Positions 1-5,891 are shown, numbered from the stretch's first letter. The stretch: 8,969 nt of DNA from SYFI01 sp046095485 (GCA_046095485.1 JBJTJN010000124.1:1-8969); one strand, 5' to 3'. Notes: generated by a model not told the origin, from the letters alone. Numbers and translations: made by a program.

Positions 1-14
1 GGGGCGTCGATTGC

Positions 15-779
15 CTAGCCCACCACGCCCGGCCCCAGCAGCCAGCGCCCCCACACGTCGTCGGCATTGACGGCCGCAGGCGGGATGGGGCCGTGCCCCT
101 CGGGGCGATCGAACAGCCGGCGCGTGGCATCGAAGTACGACTGCATGTCGCCGTGGTAGTCGAGGTGGTCGCGGGTGAGGTTGGTGAAGATGGCACCGGC
201 GAACCGCAGCCCCGCAACCCGGCCCTGGTGCAGCGCGTGTGATGACACCTCCATGGCGCAGGCGGTGTCGCCCGCGGCGCGCATCTCGGCCAGGAGCCCC
301 TGCATCTCCACGCTCTCGGGCGTGGTGTGCGTGGGCACCGACGACCGCCCGCCCACCACCACCTCGACCGTGCCGATGAGCCCGCAGGGCATGCCCGCCG
401 CCTGCATGACCGACTGCACCAGGTAGGCGCAGGTGGTCTTGCCGTTGGTGCCCGTGACCCCCACCACCTGCATGTGGTGCGAGGGGTCACCGGCCAGGCG
501 CGCCGCCATGATGGACATCGCCGCGCGGGGGTCGGGCGCCACCACCTGGGGCACCGGCAGGGGCAGCGCGTGGCCCACCAACAGGGCGGACGCACCGCGC
601 TGCACGGCGTCGCCCGCGAAGTCGTGCCCGTCGGCGCGGGTGCCGGGAAGGCATGCGAAGAGATCACCGGGCCTCACATCGCCCGACCGGTAGCGAATGG
701 CCGTGATGTCGGGGGTGGCGGCATCGTGCGCCTCGAGCCGCGCGCCGGGCACGCCGCCGGTCAGGTCATCGAGCCTCAT
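15..779 (-). CDS. murE: UDP-MurNAc-tripeptide synthetase MurE, cut short by an in-frame TAG
   Basis: MurE is the cytoplasmic ATP-dependent ligase that adds the third residue (meso-diaminopimelate or lysine) to UDP-MurNAc-L-Ala-D-Glu. Seen here: the N-terminal UDP-binding domain with GDLFACLPG (38-46), the P-loop GTNGKTT (110-116), TTPE (152-155), MEVSSHAL (176-183), FTNLTRDHLDYHG (198-210) and NADD (238-241). The frame stops at 254 residues, whereas the family is about 480-520, so the rest of the central domain and the C-terminal ligase domain with its amino-acid-selecting motif are missing or lie beyond the window edge. The codons after the TAG read A-I-D-A-P, which continues the family pattern (V-T-Y/F-G-I-D-A-P), so the stop sits where Tyr or Phe is expected. 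Residue 219 is Thr where the family has the carbamylated Lys. The ATG start at 779 has an upstream in-frame TAA and no clear ribosome binding site; it lies 36 bp after ftsI. Identity is certain; whether the gene is functional is doubtful. Confidence 0.88.
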   Translation of the reverse strand: MRLDDLTGGVPGARLEAHDAATPDITAIRYRSGDVRPGDLFACLPGTRADGHDFAGDAVQRGASALLVGHALPLPVPQVVAPDPRAAMSIMAARLAGDPSHHMQVVGVTGTNGKTTCAYLVQSVMQAAGMPCGLIGTVEVVVGGRSSVPTHTTPESVEMQGLLAEMRAAGDTACAMEVSSHALHQGRVAGLRFAGAIFTNLTRDHLDYHGDMQSYFDATRRLFDRPEGHGPIPPAAVNADDVWGRWLLGPGVVG

Positions 780-788
780 CCAGGGGCC

Positions 789-794
789 ACGTTA
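789..794 (-). promoter_or_regulatory. possible internal -10 hexamer ahead of murE
   Basis: In the only real gap of the dcw operon, the minus strand reads TAACGT, nine bases before the murE ATG. The same hexamer precedes the metallophosphoesterase gene. It could give murE a near-leaderless transcript and explain the lack of a ribosome binding site. There is no -35 match, so this is weak. Confidence 0.25.
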
Positions 795-815
795 CCAGCG
801 CTCCCGGCTAGCCCC

Positions 816-2537
816 CTAAGGGGCGATATGCAGGTACCGAAGGGCGAATTCGGTGATCTGCACGAACGCCGGGGCGGCCACGTCGCCACCGTAGAACGAC
901 CCCGCGGCGGGCTCGTCCACCATCACCGCCACCACCAGTCCGGGGCGCGTCGCCGGGGCGTAGCCCACGAACGAGGCGATGTAGGTGTCCACGTACTGGC
1001 CGGTCTTGGGATCGATCTTGTTGGCCGTGCCGGTCTTGCCGCCCACGGTGTATCCCTCGATCTTGGCTTCCTTGCCGGTGCCATCGTCGCTCACCACCTT
1101 CTGCAGCATGATGTTGAGCTGCTCCGCGGTGCGCGGGCTGATGATCTGCTGGCCCCGCGGGTGCGATATCTCGCGGTCGCCCACCTTCTTCACCAGGTGC
1201 GGCGGCACCATGCGGCCGCGGTTGGCAATTGCCCCGTAGGCCTCGGCGATCTGCGCCAGGCTCACCGACACGCCCTGGCCGATGGGGATGTTGAGGATCG
1301 ACACGCCCGACCAGTCTTCGAACTTGGGCAGCGACCCCGACACCTCGCCCGGGTAGTCGAAGCCCGTCTTGGCACCGAACCCGAACTTCTGGATCCACTC
1401 GTAGGTCTTGCGCTGCCCGAGCTTCTGGGCGATGAGCACCGTGCCGACGTTGCTGGAGTTCTGGAGGATCTCCTGCACGCTCCACGCCACGGACGGCCGG
1501 TAGTGGGCCTCCTTCAGCGTGCGGTCGTACATGGTGAGGGTCTCGGGAAGGTCGAACACCGTGTTGCGGGTGACCGCGCCGTCCTCGATGGCCCCGGCCA
1601 CGGCCACGACCTTGAAGGTGGACCCGGGCTCGTAGGCGTCGGTGATCGACCTGACGCGCTCGTTCTCGGGCTGGAAGGTGTCGCGGTCGTTGGGGTTGAA
1701 GCCCGGCGTGGTGGCCATGGCCAGCACCTCGCCGGTGTCGGGCTTCATCACGATCGCCGATGCCGCCTTGGCGTCGTTGGCATCCACGGTCTTCTGCAGC
1801 ACTTCCTCGGTCTTCTGCTGGATCGCGCTGTTGAGGGTGAGGGTGATGGGCTTGCCCGGCGTGGGCGCGCGGTCGCGGATGATCTGCAGGGCGCGGCCGT
1901 CGGGGTCGCGGGCCTCCTCGCGCACGCCCTCCTTGCCCTTCAGCTGCGCCTCCATGGTCTTCTCGAAGCCCGTGAGCCCCGCGCCCCAGTCGTCGGTCAT
2001 GCCCACCAGCTGCGCGGCCACCGAGCCCAGCGGGTAGAGGCGCTTCTGGGTGTCCTGCAGCGTGATGCCCGGCAGGTCGAGCTTGCGCAGGTAGCGCTCG
2101 CGCTGCTGGTCCACCCCGGTGTTGAGCATGGCGTACCCGCCGTTGCCCGAGATGCGCTGCTCCACCTCATCCACGGGCAGGTTCACCGCCGTGGCGATCT
2201 TCTCGGCCGTGCCGCGCTTGTCCGTGATCAGGTACGGCGTGGCGGTGACGGCCACGGCGTGCTTGTCCACGGCCAGCTCGCGGCCATCAGCCGACATGAT
2301 CGGCCCGCGCGGGGCCGGCAGCTTGATGGTGCTCTCGTGCTGGTCCTTGGCCTTCTGCGACAGCTCGCCGGCCTCGACCGTGGCGATCCAGCCGGCCCGC
2401 AGGGCCATCACGCCGAGCACGGCGACCACCGCGAGGGCGATGACGTGAAGCCGCCGCGAGGCGCCCTTCTCGTCGAACCGGCGCCGGCGCTTCGGCCGGG
2501 GCCTGTCAGCGCGTGCGCGGCGCCTGTCCTCGCGCAA
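816..2537 (-). CDS. ftsI: Septal peptidoglycan transpeptidase FtsI (class B penicillin-binding protein)
   Basis: FtsI cross-links septal peptidoglycan as a D,D-transpeptidase, anchored in the inner membrane and working with FtsW and the FtsL/FtsQ/FtsB group. The 573-residue protein has a basic cytoplasmic tail (1-30), one membrane segment (about 31-48), a dimerisation/pedestal domain (about 70-220) and a transpeptidase domain with all three active-site motifs: STFK with nucleophile Ser306 and Lys309, SSN at 361-363 and KTG at 501-503, plus IGQG at 419-422. It ends soon after the transpeptidase fold and has no PASTA repeats. The start is TTG: no ATG or GTG exists between the upstream in-frame stop (2559-2561) and the membrane segment, and an AAGGAAG site sits eight bases ahead. 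It overlaps the 3' end of ftsL by 32 bp, implying coupled translation. A SpoVD/PbpB-type name is a possible alternative, but position between ftsL and murE supports FtsI. Confidence 0.96.
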   Translation of the reverse strand: MREDRRRARADRPRPKRRRRFDEKGASRRLHVIALAVVAVLGVMALRAGWIATVEAGELSQKAKDQHESTIKLPAPRGPIMSADGRELAVDKHAVAVTATPYLITDKRGTAEKIATAVNLPVDEVEQRISGNGGYAMLNTGVDQQRERYLRKLDLPGITLQDTQKRLYPLGSVAAQLVGMTDDWGAGLTGFEKTMEAQLKGKEGVREEARDPDGRALQIIRDRAPTPGKPITLTLNSAIQQKTEEVLQKTVDANDAKAASAIVMKPDTGEVLAMATTPGFNPNDRDTFQPENERVRSITDAYEPGSTFKVVAVAGAIEDGAVTRNTVFDLPETLTMYDRTLKEAHYRPSVAWSVQEILQNSSNVGTVLIAQKLGQRKTYEWIQKFGFGAKTGFDYPGEVSGSLPKFEDWSGVSILNIPIGQGVSVSLAQIAEAYGAIANRGRMVPPHLVKKVGDREISHPRGQQIISPRTAEQLNIMLQKVVSDDGTGKEAKIEGYTVGGKTGTANKIDPKTGQYVDTYIASFVGYAPATRPGLVVAVMVDEPAAGSFYGGDVAAPAFVQITEFALRYLHIAP

Positions 2538-2997
2538 TGCGCGCTTCCTTCGGGACGCTCACGTAGGTCAGCCCGCTGCCGGGCGCCAGCACCATGCCCA
2601 GGCGCTTCGATGCCTGGTCCACCACCTGGCCATCCTTCTCGGCCAGCACCGCGCGCAGGCGCAGGATGTCCGACTGCGCCTGGTTGTACATGTCCACCGT
2701 GCGGCCGGTCTGCGTGGTGAGGTTGAGCCGCTGGACGTTGACGAACACCACGCCGCCGAGCAGCAGCGCGATGAGCGGCACCAGCACCCACGCCAGCCGC
2801 ACGCCCTGCAGGTGCAGCCGCTCGCGCAGCGTGCGCTTGGTGCGCGAGTGGATGACGCGTGGACGCGGCGGGCGCTGCGTCGACGGCGCCGCGCCCGGAC
2901 CACGCAGGGGGTGACTGTCACCGGAACGGTGACTGTCACCGGGGTAGGCCGTGCCCGGCATGCGAACCGTGCGCGCCGCCCCCGCCCGGGTGCTCAT
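2506..2997 (-). CDS. ftsL: Cell division protein FtsL-like
   Basis: FtsL is a small bitopic division protein that bridges early and late divisome proteins and helps activate FtsWI. The 163-residue product fits in position and architecture: a long basic, Pro/Arg-rich cytoplasmic region (1-65), one membrane segment (about 68-88, ending VLVPLIALLLGGVVFVNVQ) and a periplasmic heptad-like coiled coil (about 90-128) followed by a short tail. FtsL sequences diverge widely, so the call rests on gene order (between rsmH and ftsI), length and topology. The ATG overlaps the rsmH TGA (ATGA), and AAGG lies seven bases upstream. The N-terminal region carries an in-frame duplicated GDSH segment (21-34), encoded by two identical 15-bp palindromic units. 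Confidence 0.85.
   Translation of the reverse strand: MSTRAGAARTVRMPGTAYPGDSHRSGDSHPLRGPGAAPSTQRPPRPRVIHSRTKRTLRERLHLQGVRLAWVLVPLIALLLGGVVFVNVQRLNLTTQTGRTVDMYNQAQSDILRLRAVLAEKDGQVVDQASKRLGMVLAPGSGLTYVSVPKEARIARGQAPRTR
2544..2550 (-). promoter_or_regulatory. ribosome binding site deciding the ftsI TTG start
   Basis: AAGGAAG on the minus strand, inside the ftsL coding region. The AAGGA core is eight bases ahead of the TTG at 2537. It is the main sequence support for a TTG start in a frame lacking an alternative start before the membrane segment. Confidence 0.6.
2910..2942. repeat. tandem pair of identical palindromic units inside ftsL
   Basis: GGTGACTGTCACCGG occurs at 2910-2924 and 2928-2942, identical over 15 bp with a period of 18 bp. 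Each unit contains a near-perfect dyad (GGTGAC, one central base, GTCACC). Because the period is six codons the reading frame is kept, and the protein gains GDSH twice in a row. This could be a recent 18-bp duplication or a pair of operator sites inside the coding region. Confidence 0.9.
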
Positions 2998-3977
2998 GAA
3001 TCCGCCTTGCGGATGACCCGCAGGCGCGCCGAGTGTGCGCGCGGGTTGGCGGCCACCTCGGCCGTGATGGCCTTGACGGCCTTGGGCGCGACCATGCGGC
3101 CCTCGGGCGACTGCCCGCAGCCGCATACCGGCATGTCCGGCGGGCAGATACAGCCGCGCGTGCGATCGCGCATGAAGCGCTTGACCATGCGGTCTTCCAG
3201 CGACTGGAACGAGATCACCGCGAGGCGCCCGCCGGGAGTCAGCAGGTCGACGGCCTCGGGCAGCGCGTGCTCGAGGATTCCCAGCTCATCGTTCACCTCG
3301 ATGCGCAGCGCCTGGAACACCCGCTTGGCCGGGTGGCCGCCCGCGAAGAGCGCGGGCGTGGGCACCGCACCGCGAATCACCTCCACCAGGTCGCCGGTGG
3401 TGGTGATGGGCCGCTCATCGCGCCGGCGCACGATGGCGCGGGCGATCTGCTTGGCGTAGCGCTCCTCGCCGTACTCGCGGAACCACCGGGTGAGATCGTG
3501 CTCGGAGGCCTCGTTCACCAGGTCCGCGGCACTCACCTCGAGGGAGGGGTCCATCCGCATGTCGAGAGGGGCCTGCCGCGAATACGAGAAGCCCCGTTCC
3601 GCGGTGTCCACCTGCATCGACGAGAGGCCGAGATCCATCAGGACGATGTCGGCTTTCGCCCCTTCCGATGCCAGATCCTGCAGCCCGGTGGCGAAGTCGG
3701 CGCGCACCAGGCGGGCCGGGCAGGGCATGTCGGCGGCCAGCGACTCGAAGTGGCGCGCGGCCTCGGGGTCGCGGTCGATTCCCGTGAGCTCGCCCGTGGG
3801 CCCGATGCGGGCGGCGAGCGCGGCGGCATGGCCACCGGCGCCGAAGGTGCAGTCCACCACCCGGTCGCCCGGCTCGGGCGCGGTGAGCGCCAGCACCTGG
3901 TCGAGGAGGACGGGCACGTGGGGTGCGCCGCCCGGTGCCGCCGGGACGGCCTCGATGCGCGGCGCGGCGGCGGTCAT
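2994..3977 (-). CDS. rsmH: 16S rRNA (cytosine-1402-N4)-methyltransferase RsmH
   Basis: RsmH (MraW) uses SAM to methylate N4 of C1402 in the 16S rRNA decoding centre. The 327-residue length is close to the family norm (about 310-330). Family motifs appear in order: HVPVLLDQV (20-28), SAM-binding DCTFGAGGH (42-50), DRD (68-70) at the adenosine-contact strand, DLGLSS (115-120), DMRMD (139-143), KRVFQALRIEVNDEL (218-232), ISFQSLEDR (255-263) and NPRAHSARLR (311-320). The Cys-rich stretch C276, C278, C285, C287 is also usual here. The motif most often written ISFHSLEDR has Gln instead of His, a mild variant. The ATG at 3977 overlaps the mraZ TGA, and the stop overlaps the ftsL ATG, placing it firmly in the dcw operon. 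Confidence 0.98.
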   Translation of the reverse strand: MTAAAPRIEAVPAAPGGAPHVPVLLDQVLALTAPEPGDRVVDCTFGAGGHAAALAARIGPTGELTGIDRDPEAARHFESLAADMPCPARLVRADFATGLQDLASEGAKADIVLMDLGLSSMQVDTAERGFSYSRQAPLDMRMDPSLEVSAADLVNEASEHDLTRWFREYGEERYAKQIARAIVRRRDERPITTTGDLVEVIRGAVPTPALFAGGHPAKRVFQALRIEVNDELGILEHALPEAVDLLTPGGRLAVISFQSLEDRMVKRFMRDRTRGCICPPDMPVCGCGQSPEGRMVAPKAVKAITAEVAANPRAHSARLRVIRKADS

Positions 3978-4438
3978 CCGCGGCCCCCGTCAATGCGCTG
4001 GGCCAAGCGGCTGGCCCGCTGGGCCACGCCGTCCTTGCGCAGTTTCGCGAAGCGCTGGTCGAGGCGCTGGGGATCCCACAGCTCCAGGTACGACCCGGCC
4101 CCCACCACCTTCACCTTGCCGTCCAGCCCCGCGTGGTCGCGCAGCTCGGCCGGCACCAGCAGGCGCCCCTGCTTGTCGAGGCCCTCCTGCTCGAATGCCC
4201 CGGCCAGCAGGAACCTGCTGAGCTCGCGCTGGTCGTCGTCGAGCACGCTCATGCGGCCGAAGGTGTCCTCGATGAACGAGGGCCACTGGAAGCGGGGCAC
4301 CACCACGAGGCAGTCGTCCAGCCACCAGGCGGTGACGGTGCCGTCGGCGAAGGGCTCCCGCAGGCGGGCCGGAATCGCCAGCCGCGATCGGTCGTCGAGG
4401 CTGCATTCGTACGTGCCGCTGAGAAGACGGGGTGCCAC
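3974..4438 (-). CDS. mraZ: Transcriptional regulator MraZ
   Basis: MraZ is a DNA-binding protein of the AbrB-like swapped-hairpin fold that forms rings and binds TGGG repeats ahead of its own operon, typically repressing it. The 154-residue product shows both internal repeats, each with the D-x-x-x-R signature: DDRSRLAIPARLR (15-27) and DKQGRLLVPAELR (88-100), with LDDCLVVVP (40-48) between. I chose the GTG at 4438 because it begins only a few residues before the family's usual N-terminus (M-x-x-G-x-Y, here LLSGTY), and because TAGGTT lies exactly seven bases ahead of it. A TTG at 4474 would add 12 residues, but it falls among the TGGG repeats and would coincide with the predicted -35. It is the first gene of the minus-strand dcw operon, with a TGA/ATG overlap into rsmH. 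Confidence 0.94.
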   Translation of the reverse strand: MAPRLLSGTYECSLDDRSRLAIPARLREPFADGTVTAWWLDDCLVVVPRFQWPSFIEDTFGRMSVLDDDQRELSRFLLAGAFEQEGLDKQGRLLVPAELRDHAGLDGKVKVVGAGSYLELWDPQRLDQRFAKLRKDGVAQRASRLAQRIDGGRG

Positions 4439-4445
4439 GCCCGGG

Positions 4446-4474
4446 AACCTACCCCCGGTCTCCCCACAATGCAA
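4446..4474 (-). promoter_or_regulatory. predicted dcw operon promoter (leaderless mraZ)
   Basis: On the minus strand TTGCAT (4469-4474) and TAGGTT (4446-4451) are separated by 17 bases. The second hexamer is seven bases before the GTG start, which would put the transcript start on the start codon itself. Both hexamers are only partial matches to consensus. The case rests on spacing and on the same geometry at three other genes in the window. Confidence 0.45.
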
Positions 4475-4520
4475 CCCATTCTCCCCAATTTGTTCTCACA
4501 TCACCCCACTTGCCTACCCA
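4462..4520 (-). promoter_or_regulatory. MraZ operator candidate: TGGG repeat ladder
   Basis: Reading the minus strand, TGGG occurs five times at 4520, 4508, 4487, 4478 and 4466 (first base of each). Steps are 12, 21, 9 and 12 bp, averaging close to one helical turn if one degenerate unit (TGAG near 4498) fills the long step. Characterised MraZ operators are TGGG-type direct repeats about one turn apart ahead of mraZ, so position and content agree. The two units nearest mraZ flank the predicted -35, which fits repression. Confidence 0.7.
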
Positions 4521-4581
4521 GGGGCACCTCGCAACGCGTCGTGCGCCCCCGCCCCGGTTCGTGCAACGCAGAGTGCGGTGA

Positions 4582-4593
4582 GAACACCTGTTC
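4582..4593. promoter_or_regulatory. LexA-like dyad GAAC-N4-GTTC in the divergent region
   Basis: GAACACCTGTTC is an inverted repeat with five-base arms and a two-base centre. It has the exact core of Gram-positive/actinobacterial LexA boxes (GAAC-N4-GTTC), but lacks the usual flanking C and G. It would cover the -35 region of the predicted promoter of the plus-strand gene at 4623. Further GAACA/TGTTC half-sites lie at 4491-4495, 4616-4620, 4625-4629 and 4633-4637. A different regulator with the same half-site is equally possible. Confidence 0.4.
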
Positions 4594-4609
4594 CGTCCGA
4601 AGGGGGGCG

Positions 4610-4615
4610 TACATT
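4610..4615 (+). promoter_or_regulatory. predicted -10 hexamer of the 142-residue membrane protein gene
   Basis: TACATT lies exactly seven bases before the ATG at 4623, matching the TANNNT form of actinobacterial leaderless promoters. There is no recognisable -35; that position is occupied by the GAAC-N4-GTTC dyad. A G-rich stretch (4600-4607) is too far from the ATG to be a normal ribosome binding site. Confidence 0.5.
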
Positions 4616-4622
4616 TGTTCGC

Positions 4623-5051
4623 ATGAACACGCGAACACACCTCACGCTCGTCCCCGCCACCGACGCGGGGGCACCCACCTATCGCCGCCGCTCACGCCGT
4701 GTCGGCGCCCCTCCCCCGGGCGGGCGGGCCGCCGGTATCGCCGCACTGGCAGCGGGCCTCACGCTGGGCCTGGTCCTCGGCGCAGCCGCCACGCTGGGCA
4801 CGCACCCCGGCGACTACGCGGTGCTGCTGCTGCCCGTGGCGGGCGCCGCGGGCATCACGCTGGCCGCGGCCTTCCGCAGCCGCGCCGTGGCGCTCAAGCG
4901 GCGCCGCGCCGCCCAGCTGCGGCGCGACCGCCTCGAGGCGCGCCGCCAGGCCGCCATGCCCAAGCCCGTGCTCGTGCACTCGCGCGATGAGTTCCGTCCG
5001 GTACTCGTCGCCACCGGGTCCGTCGCGACGCCGACCAGGCGCGCGGCGTAG
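4623..5051 (+). CDS. Small two-helix membrane protein of unknown function
   Basis: I do not recognise a family. The 142-residue product has an Arg-rich N-terminal region (1-36, with RRRSRR at 21-26), a first hydrophobic helix (about 37-59), a four-residue turn (HPGD, 61-64), a second helix (about 65-84), then a basic, probably helical tail (about 85-112) and a C-terminal stretch ending TRRAA. Positive charge on both sides of the hairpin suggests both termini face the cytoplasm. The ATG at 4623 is favoured by TACATT seven bases upstream; an in-frame GTG at 4578 would add 15 residues but falls in the dyad region. It is transcribed divergently from mraZ, shares its control region and is followed by a strong hairpin, so it is a single-gene unit. 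A role in division or envelope control is only an inference from position. The open frame matches the local codon pattern (GC-rich third positions), so I consider it a real gene. Confidence 0.75.
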   Translation: MNTRTHLTLVPATDAGAPTYRRRSRRVGAPPPGGRAAGIAALAAGLTLGLVLGAAATLGTHPGDYAVLLLPVAGAAGITLAAAFRSRAVALKRRRAAQLRRDRLEARRQAAMPKPVLVHSRDEFRPVLVATGSVATPTRRAA

Positions 5052-5058
5052 GGCCCCT

Positions 5059-5091
5059 GCGCCCGGGGGTGCTGCTCCCACCCCCGGGCGC
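5059..5091 (+). terminator. strong hairpin after the 142-residue gene
   Basis: A perfect 13-bp stem (5059-5071 with 5079-5091, very GC-rich) closes a seven-base loop, beginning eight bases after the stop codon. There is no T tract, as is common for terminators in high-GC actinobacteria. Position between two same-strand genes, the second with its own predicted promoter, supports termination. Confidence 0.7.
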
Positions 5092-5123
5092 TCGGGTCAT
5101 CTGCAGAAATCGCTGATACCGCG

Positions 5124-5141
5124 CACGCGCATTGGCGCGTG
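5124..5141. promoter_or_regulatory. 18-bp dyad upstream of the metallophosphoesterase gene
   Basis: CACGCGCATTGGCGCGTG has seven-base perfect arms and a four-base centre, ending six bases before the predicted -10 at 5148. If the transcript is leaderless this element is not transcribed, so it would act as DNA, for example as an operator. A similar dyad (14 of 18 positions identical) stands in nearly the same place at the methyltransferase promoter. Confidence 0.4.
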
Positions 5142-5147
5142 ACCCGG

Positions 5148-5153
5148 TAACGT
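5148..5153 (+). promoter_or_regulatory. predicted -10 hexamer of the metallophosphoesterase gene
   Basis: TAACGT lies exactly seven bases before the GTG at 5161. No ribosome binding site is visible between them, which fits a leaderless transcript. There is no clear -35. Confidence 0.45.
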
Positions 5154-5160
5154 CGCCGCC

Positions 5161-5838
5161 GTGAGCGACGTCGACCGGCTGGCCGTCTTCGGCGATATCC
5201 ACGCCAACCTCAAGGCCCTCGACGCGGTGCTCGCCGCGATCGCCGACGCGGGCATCACCCGGGCCATCGTCACCGGCGACCTGGTGCTGCGCGGACTCGA
5301 CCCCGAGAAGTGCGTCACGCGGGTGCGCAAGACCGGCTGGCCGTGCGTGGAGGGCAACACCGACCGCCGCGTGGTGGGCAAGAAGGTGAAGCCCAAGACC
5401 GACGTGCGCGACATGCGCCCGGGCACCCGCACCTGGACCAAGACGATGCTCAGCCAGAAGTCCATCGACTGGCTCGACGCCCTGCCGGCCATCGTGGAGG
5501 CCGACCTCGGCCCCCACCGCGTGGTGGCGGTGCACGGCGACCAGACCGTGCCCCCCGGCCTGGTCGACCACGCGGCCACCGACGTGGAGATCATCGCCAC
5601 CATGGATGCCCTCAGCGCCGATGTGCTCATCACCGCGCACACCCACTCGCCCATGCTGCGCTGGGTGGAGGGCCGCCTCGTGGTGAACCCCGGAAGCGTG
5701 GGCGAGGGCACCGCCGACGACCACCGCCCGTGCTGGGCGTGGCTGGAGTCCACCGAGCACGGCATCCAGGCTGCGATCGAGCACGTGGACGCCCCGCTCG
5801 CGCCCCCGCGCGACACGAACCACCGCAAGGGCGAGTAG
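5161..5838 (+). CDS. Metallophosphoesterase family protein (YfcE/MJ0936-like phosphodiesterase)
   Basis: The 225-residue protein is a single calcineurin-like metallophosphoesterase domain of the small Metallophos_2 type, hydrolysing a phosphodiester or phosphomonoester with two metal ions. Motifs in order: GDIHAN (11-16, with D12 and H14), TGDLV (38-42), GNTD (65-68, in place of the more common GNHD), VHGD (124-127), AHTH (159-162, usually GHTH) and NPGSVG (176-181). All metal ligands expected of the fold are present. There is no signal peptide or membrane segment, so it should be cytoplasmic. The substrate cannot be read from the sequence; relatives act on cyclic nucleotides or model diesters. 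The start is GTG with TAACGT seven bases ahead and no ribosome binding site. It is a single-gene unit, convergent with the methyltransferase gene 53 bp away. Confidence 0.92.
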   Translation: MSDVDRLAVFGDIHANLKALDAVLAAIADAGITRAIVTGDLVLRGLDPEKCVTRVRKTGWPCVEGNTDRRVVGKKVKPKTDVRDMRPGTRTWTKTMLSQKSIDWLDALPAIVEADLGPHRVVAVHGDQTVPPGLVDHAATDVEIIATMDALSADVLITAHTHSPMLRWVEGRLVVNPGSVGEGTADDHRPCWAWLESTEHGIQAAIEHVDAPLAPPRDTNHRKGE

Positions 5839-5890
5839 GCCACGCAGCCCGTGCGGTAGCGGGCCCTCGCGGGTCGGGGGCGAGTAGGCC
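5829..5890. repeat. short direct repeat spanning the convergent gap
   Basis: GGGCGAGTAGGCC occurs at 5829-5841 (covering the phosphoesterase stop codon) and at 5878-5890 (just before the end of the methyltransferase gene). A related copy, GCGAGTAGGCCACGC at 6041-6055, is identical over 15 bp to 5831-5845 but lies inside the methyltransferase gene. Function is unknown. Confidence 0.6.
5847..5864. terminator. weak hairpin between convergent genes
   Basis: GCCCG (5847-5851) can pair with CGGGC (5860-5864) over an eight-base loop in the 53-bp gap between the two convergent stop codons. The stem is short and there is no T tract, so termination in either direction is only possible, not shown. Confidence 0.25.
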
Positions 5891-5891
5891 G

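Noticed and set aside
15..17. General recoding of TAG as a sense codon to explain the murE stop.
   Set aside because: TAG ends ftsI, the 142-residue gene, the phosphoesterase and the methyltransferase at normal family lengths or natural ends.
327..2720. A very long open frame on the plus strand opposite murE, ftsI and ftsL.
   Set aside because: Its translation is low-complexity, rich in His, Arg, Gly and Ala with no family motifs, as expected opposite GC-rich coding DNA. The minus strand carries clear MurE and FtsI motifs throughout.
4439..4474. TTG at 4474 as the mraZ start, adding 12 residues.
   Set aside because: The extra residues do not match MraZ N-termini, and the stretch holds a TGGG repeat and the predicted -35/-10. 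GTG at 4438 fits better.
3033..4622. A long plus-strand open frame running through rsmH and mraZ into the 142-residue gene.
   Set aside because: Only the part after 4623 is credible. The upstream part is the antisense of rsmH and mraZ, whose motifs are certain.
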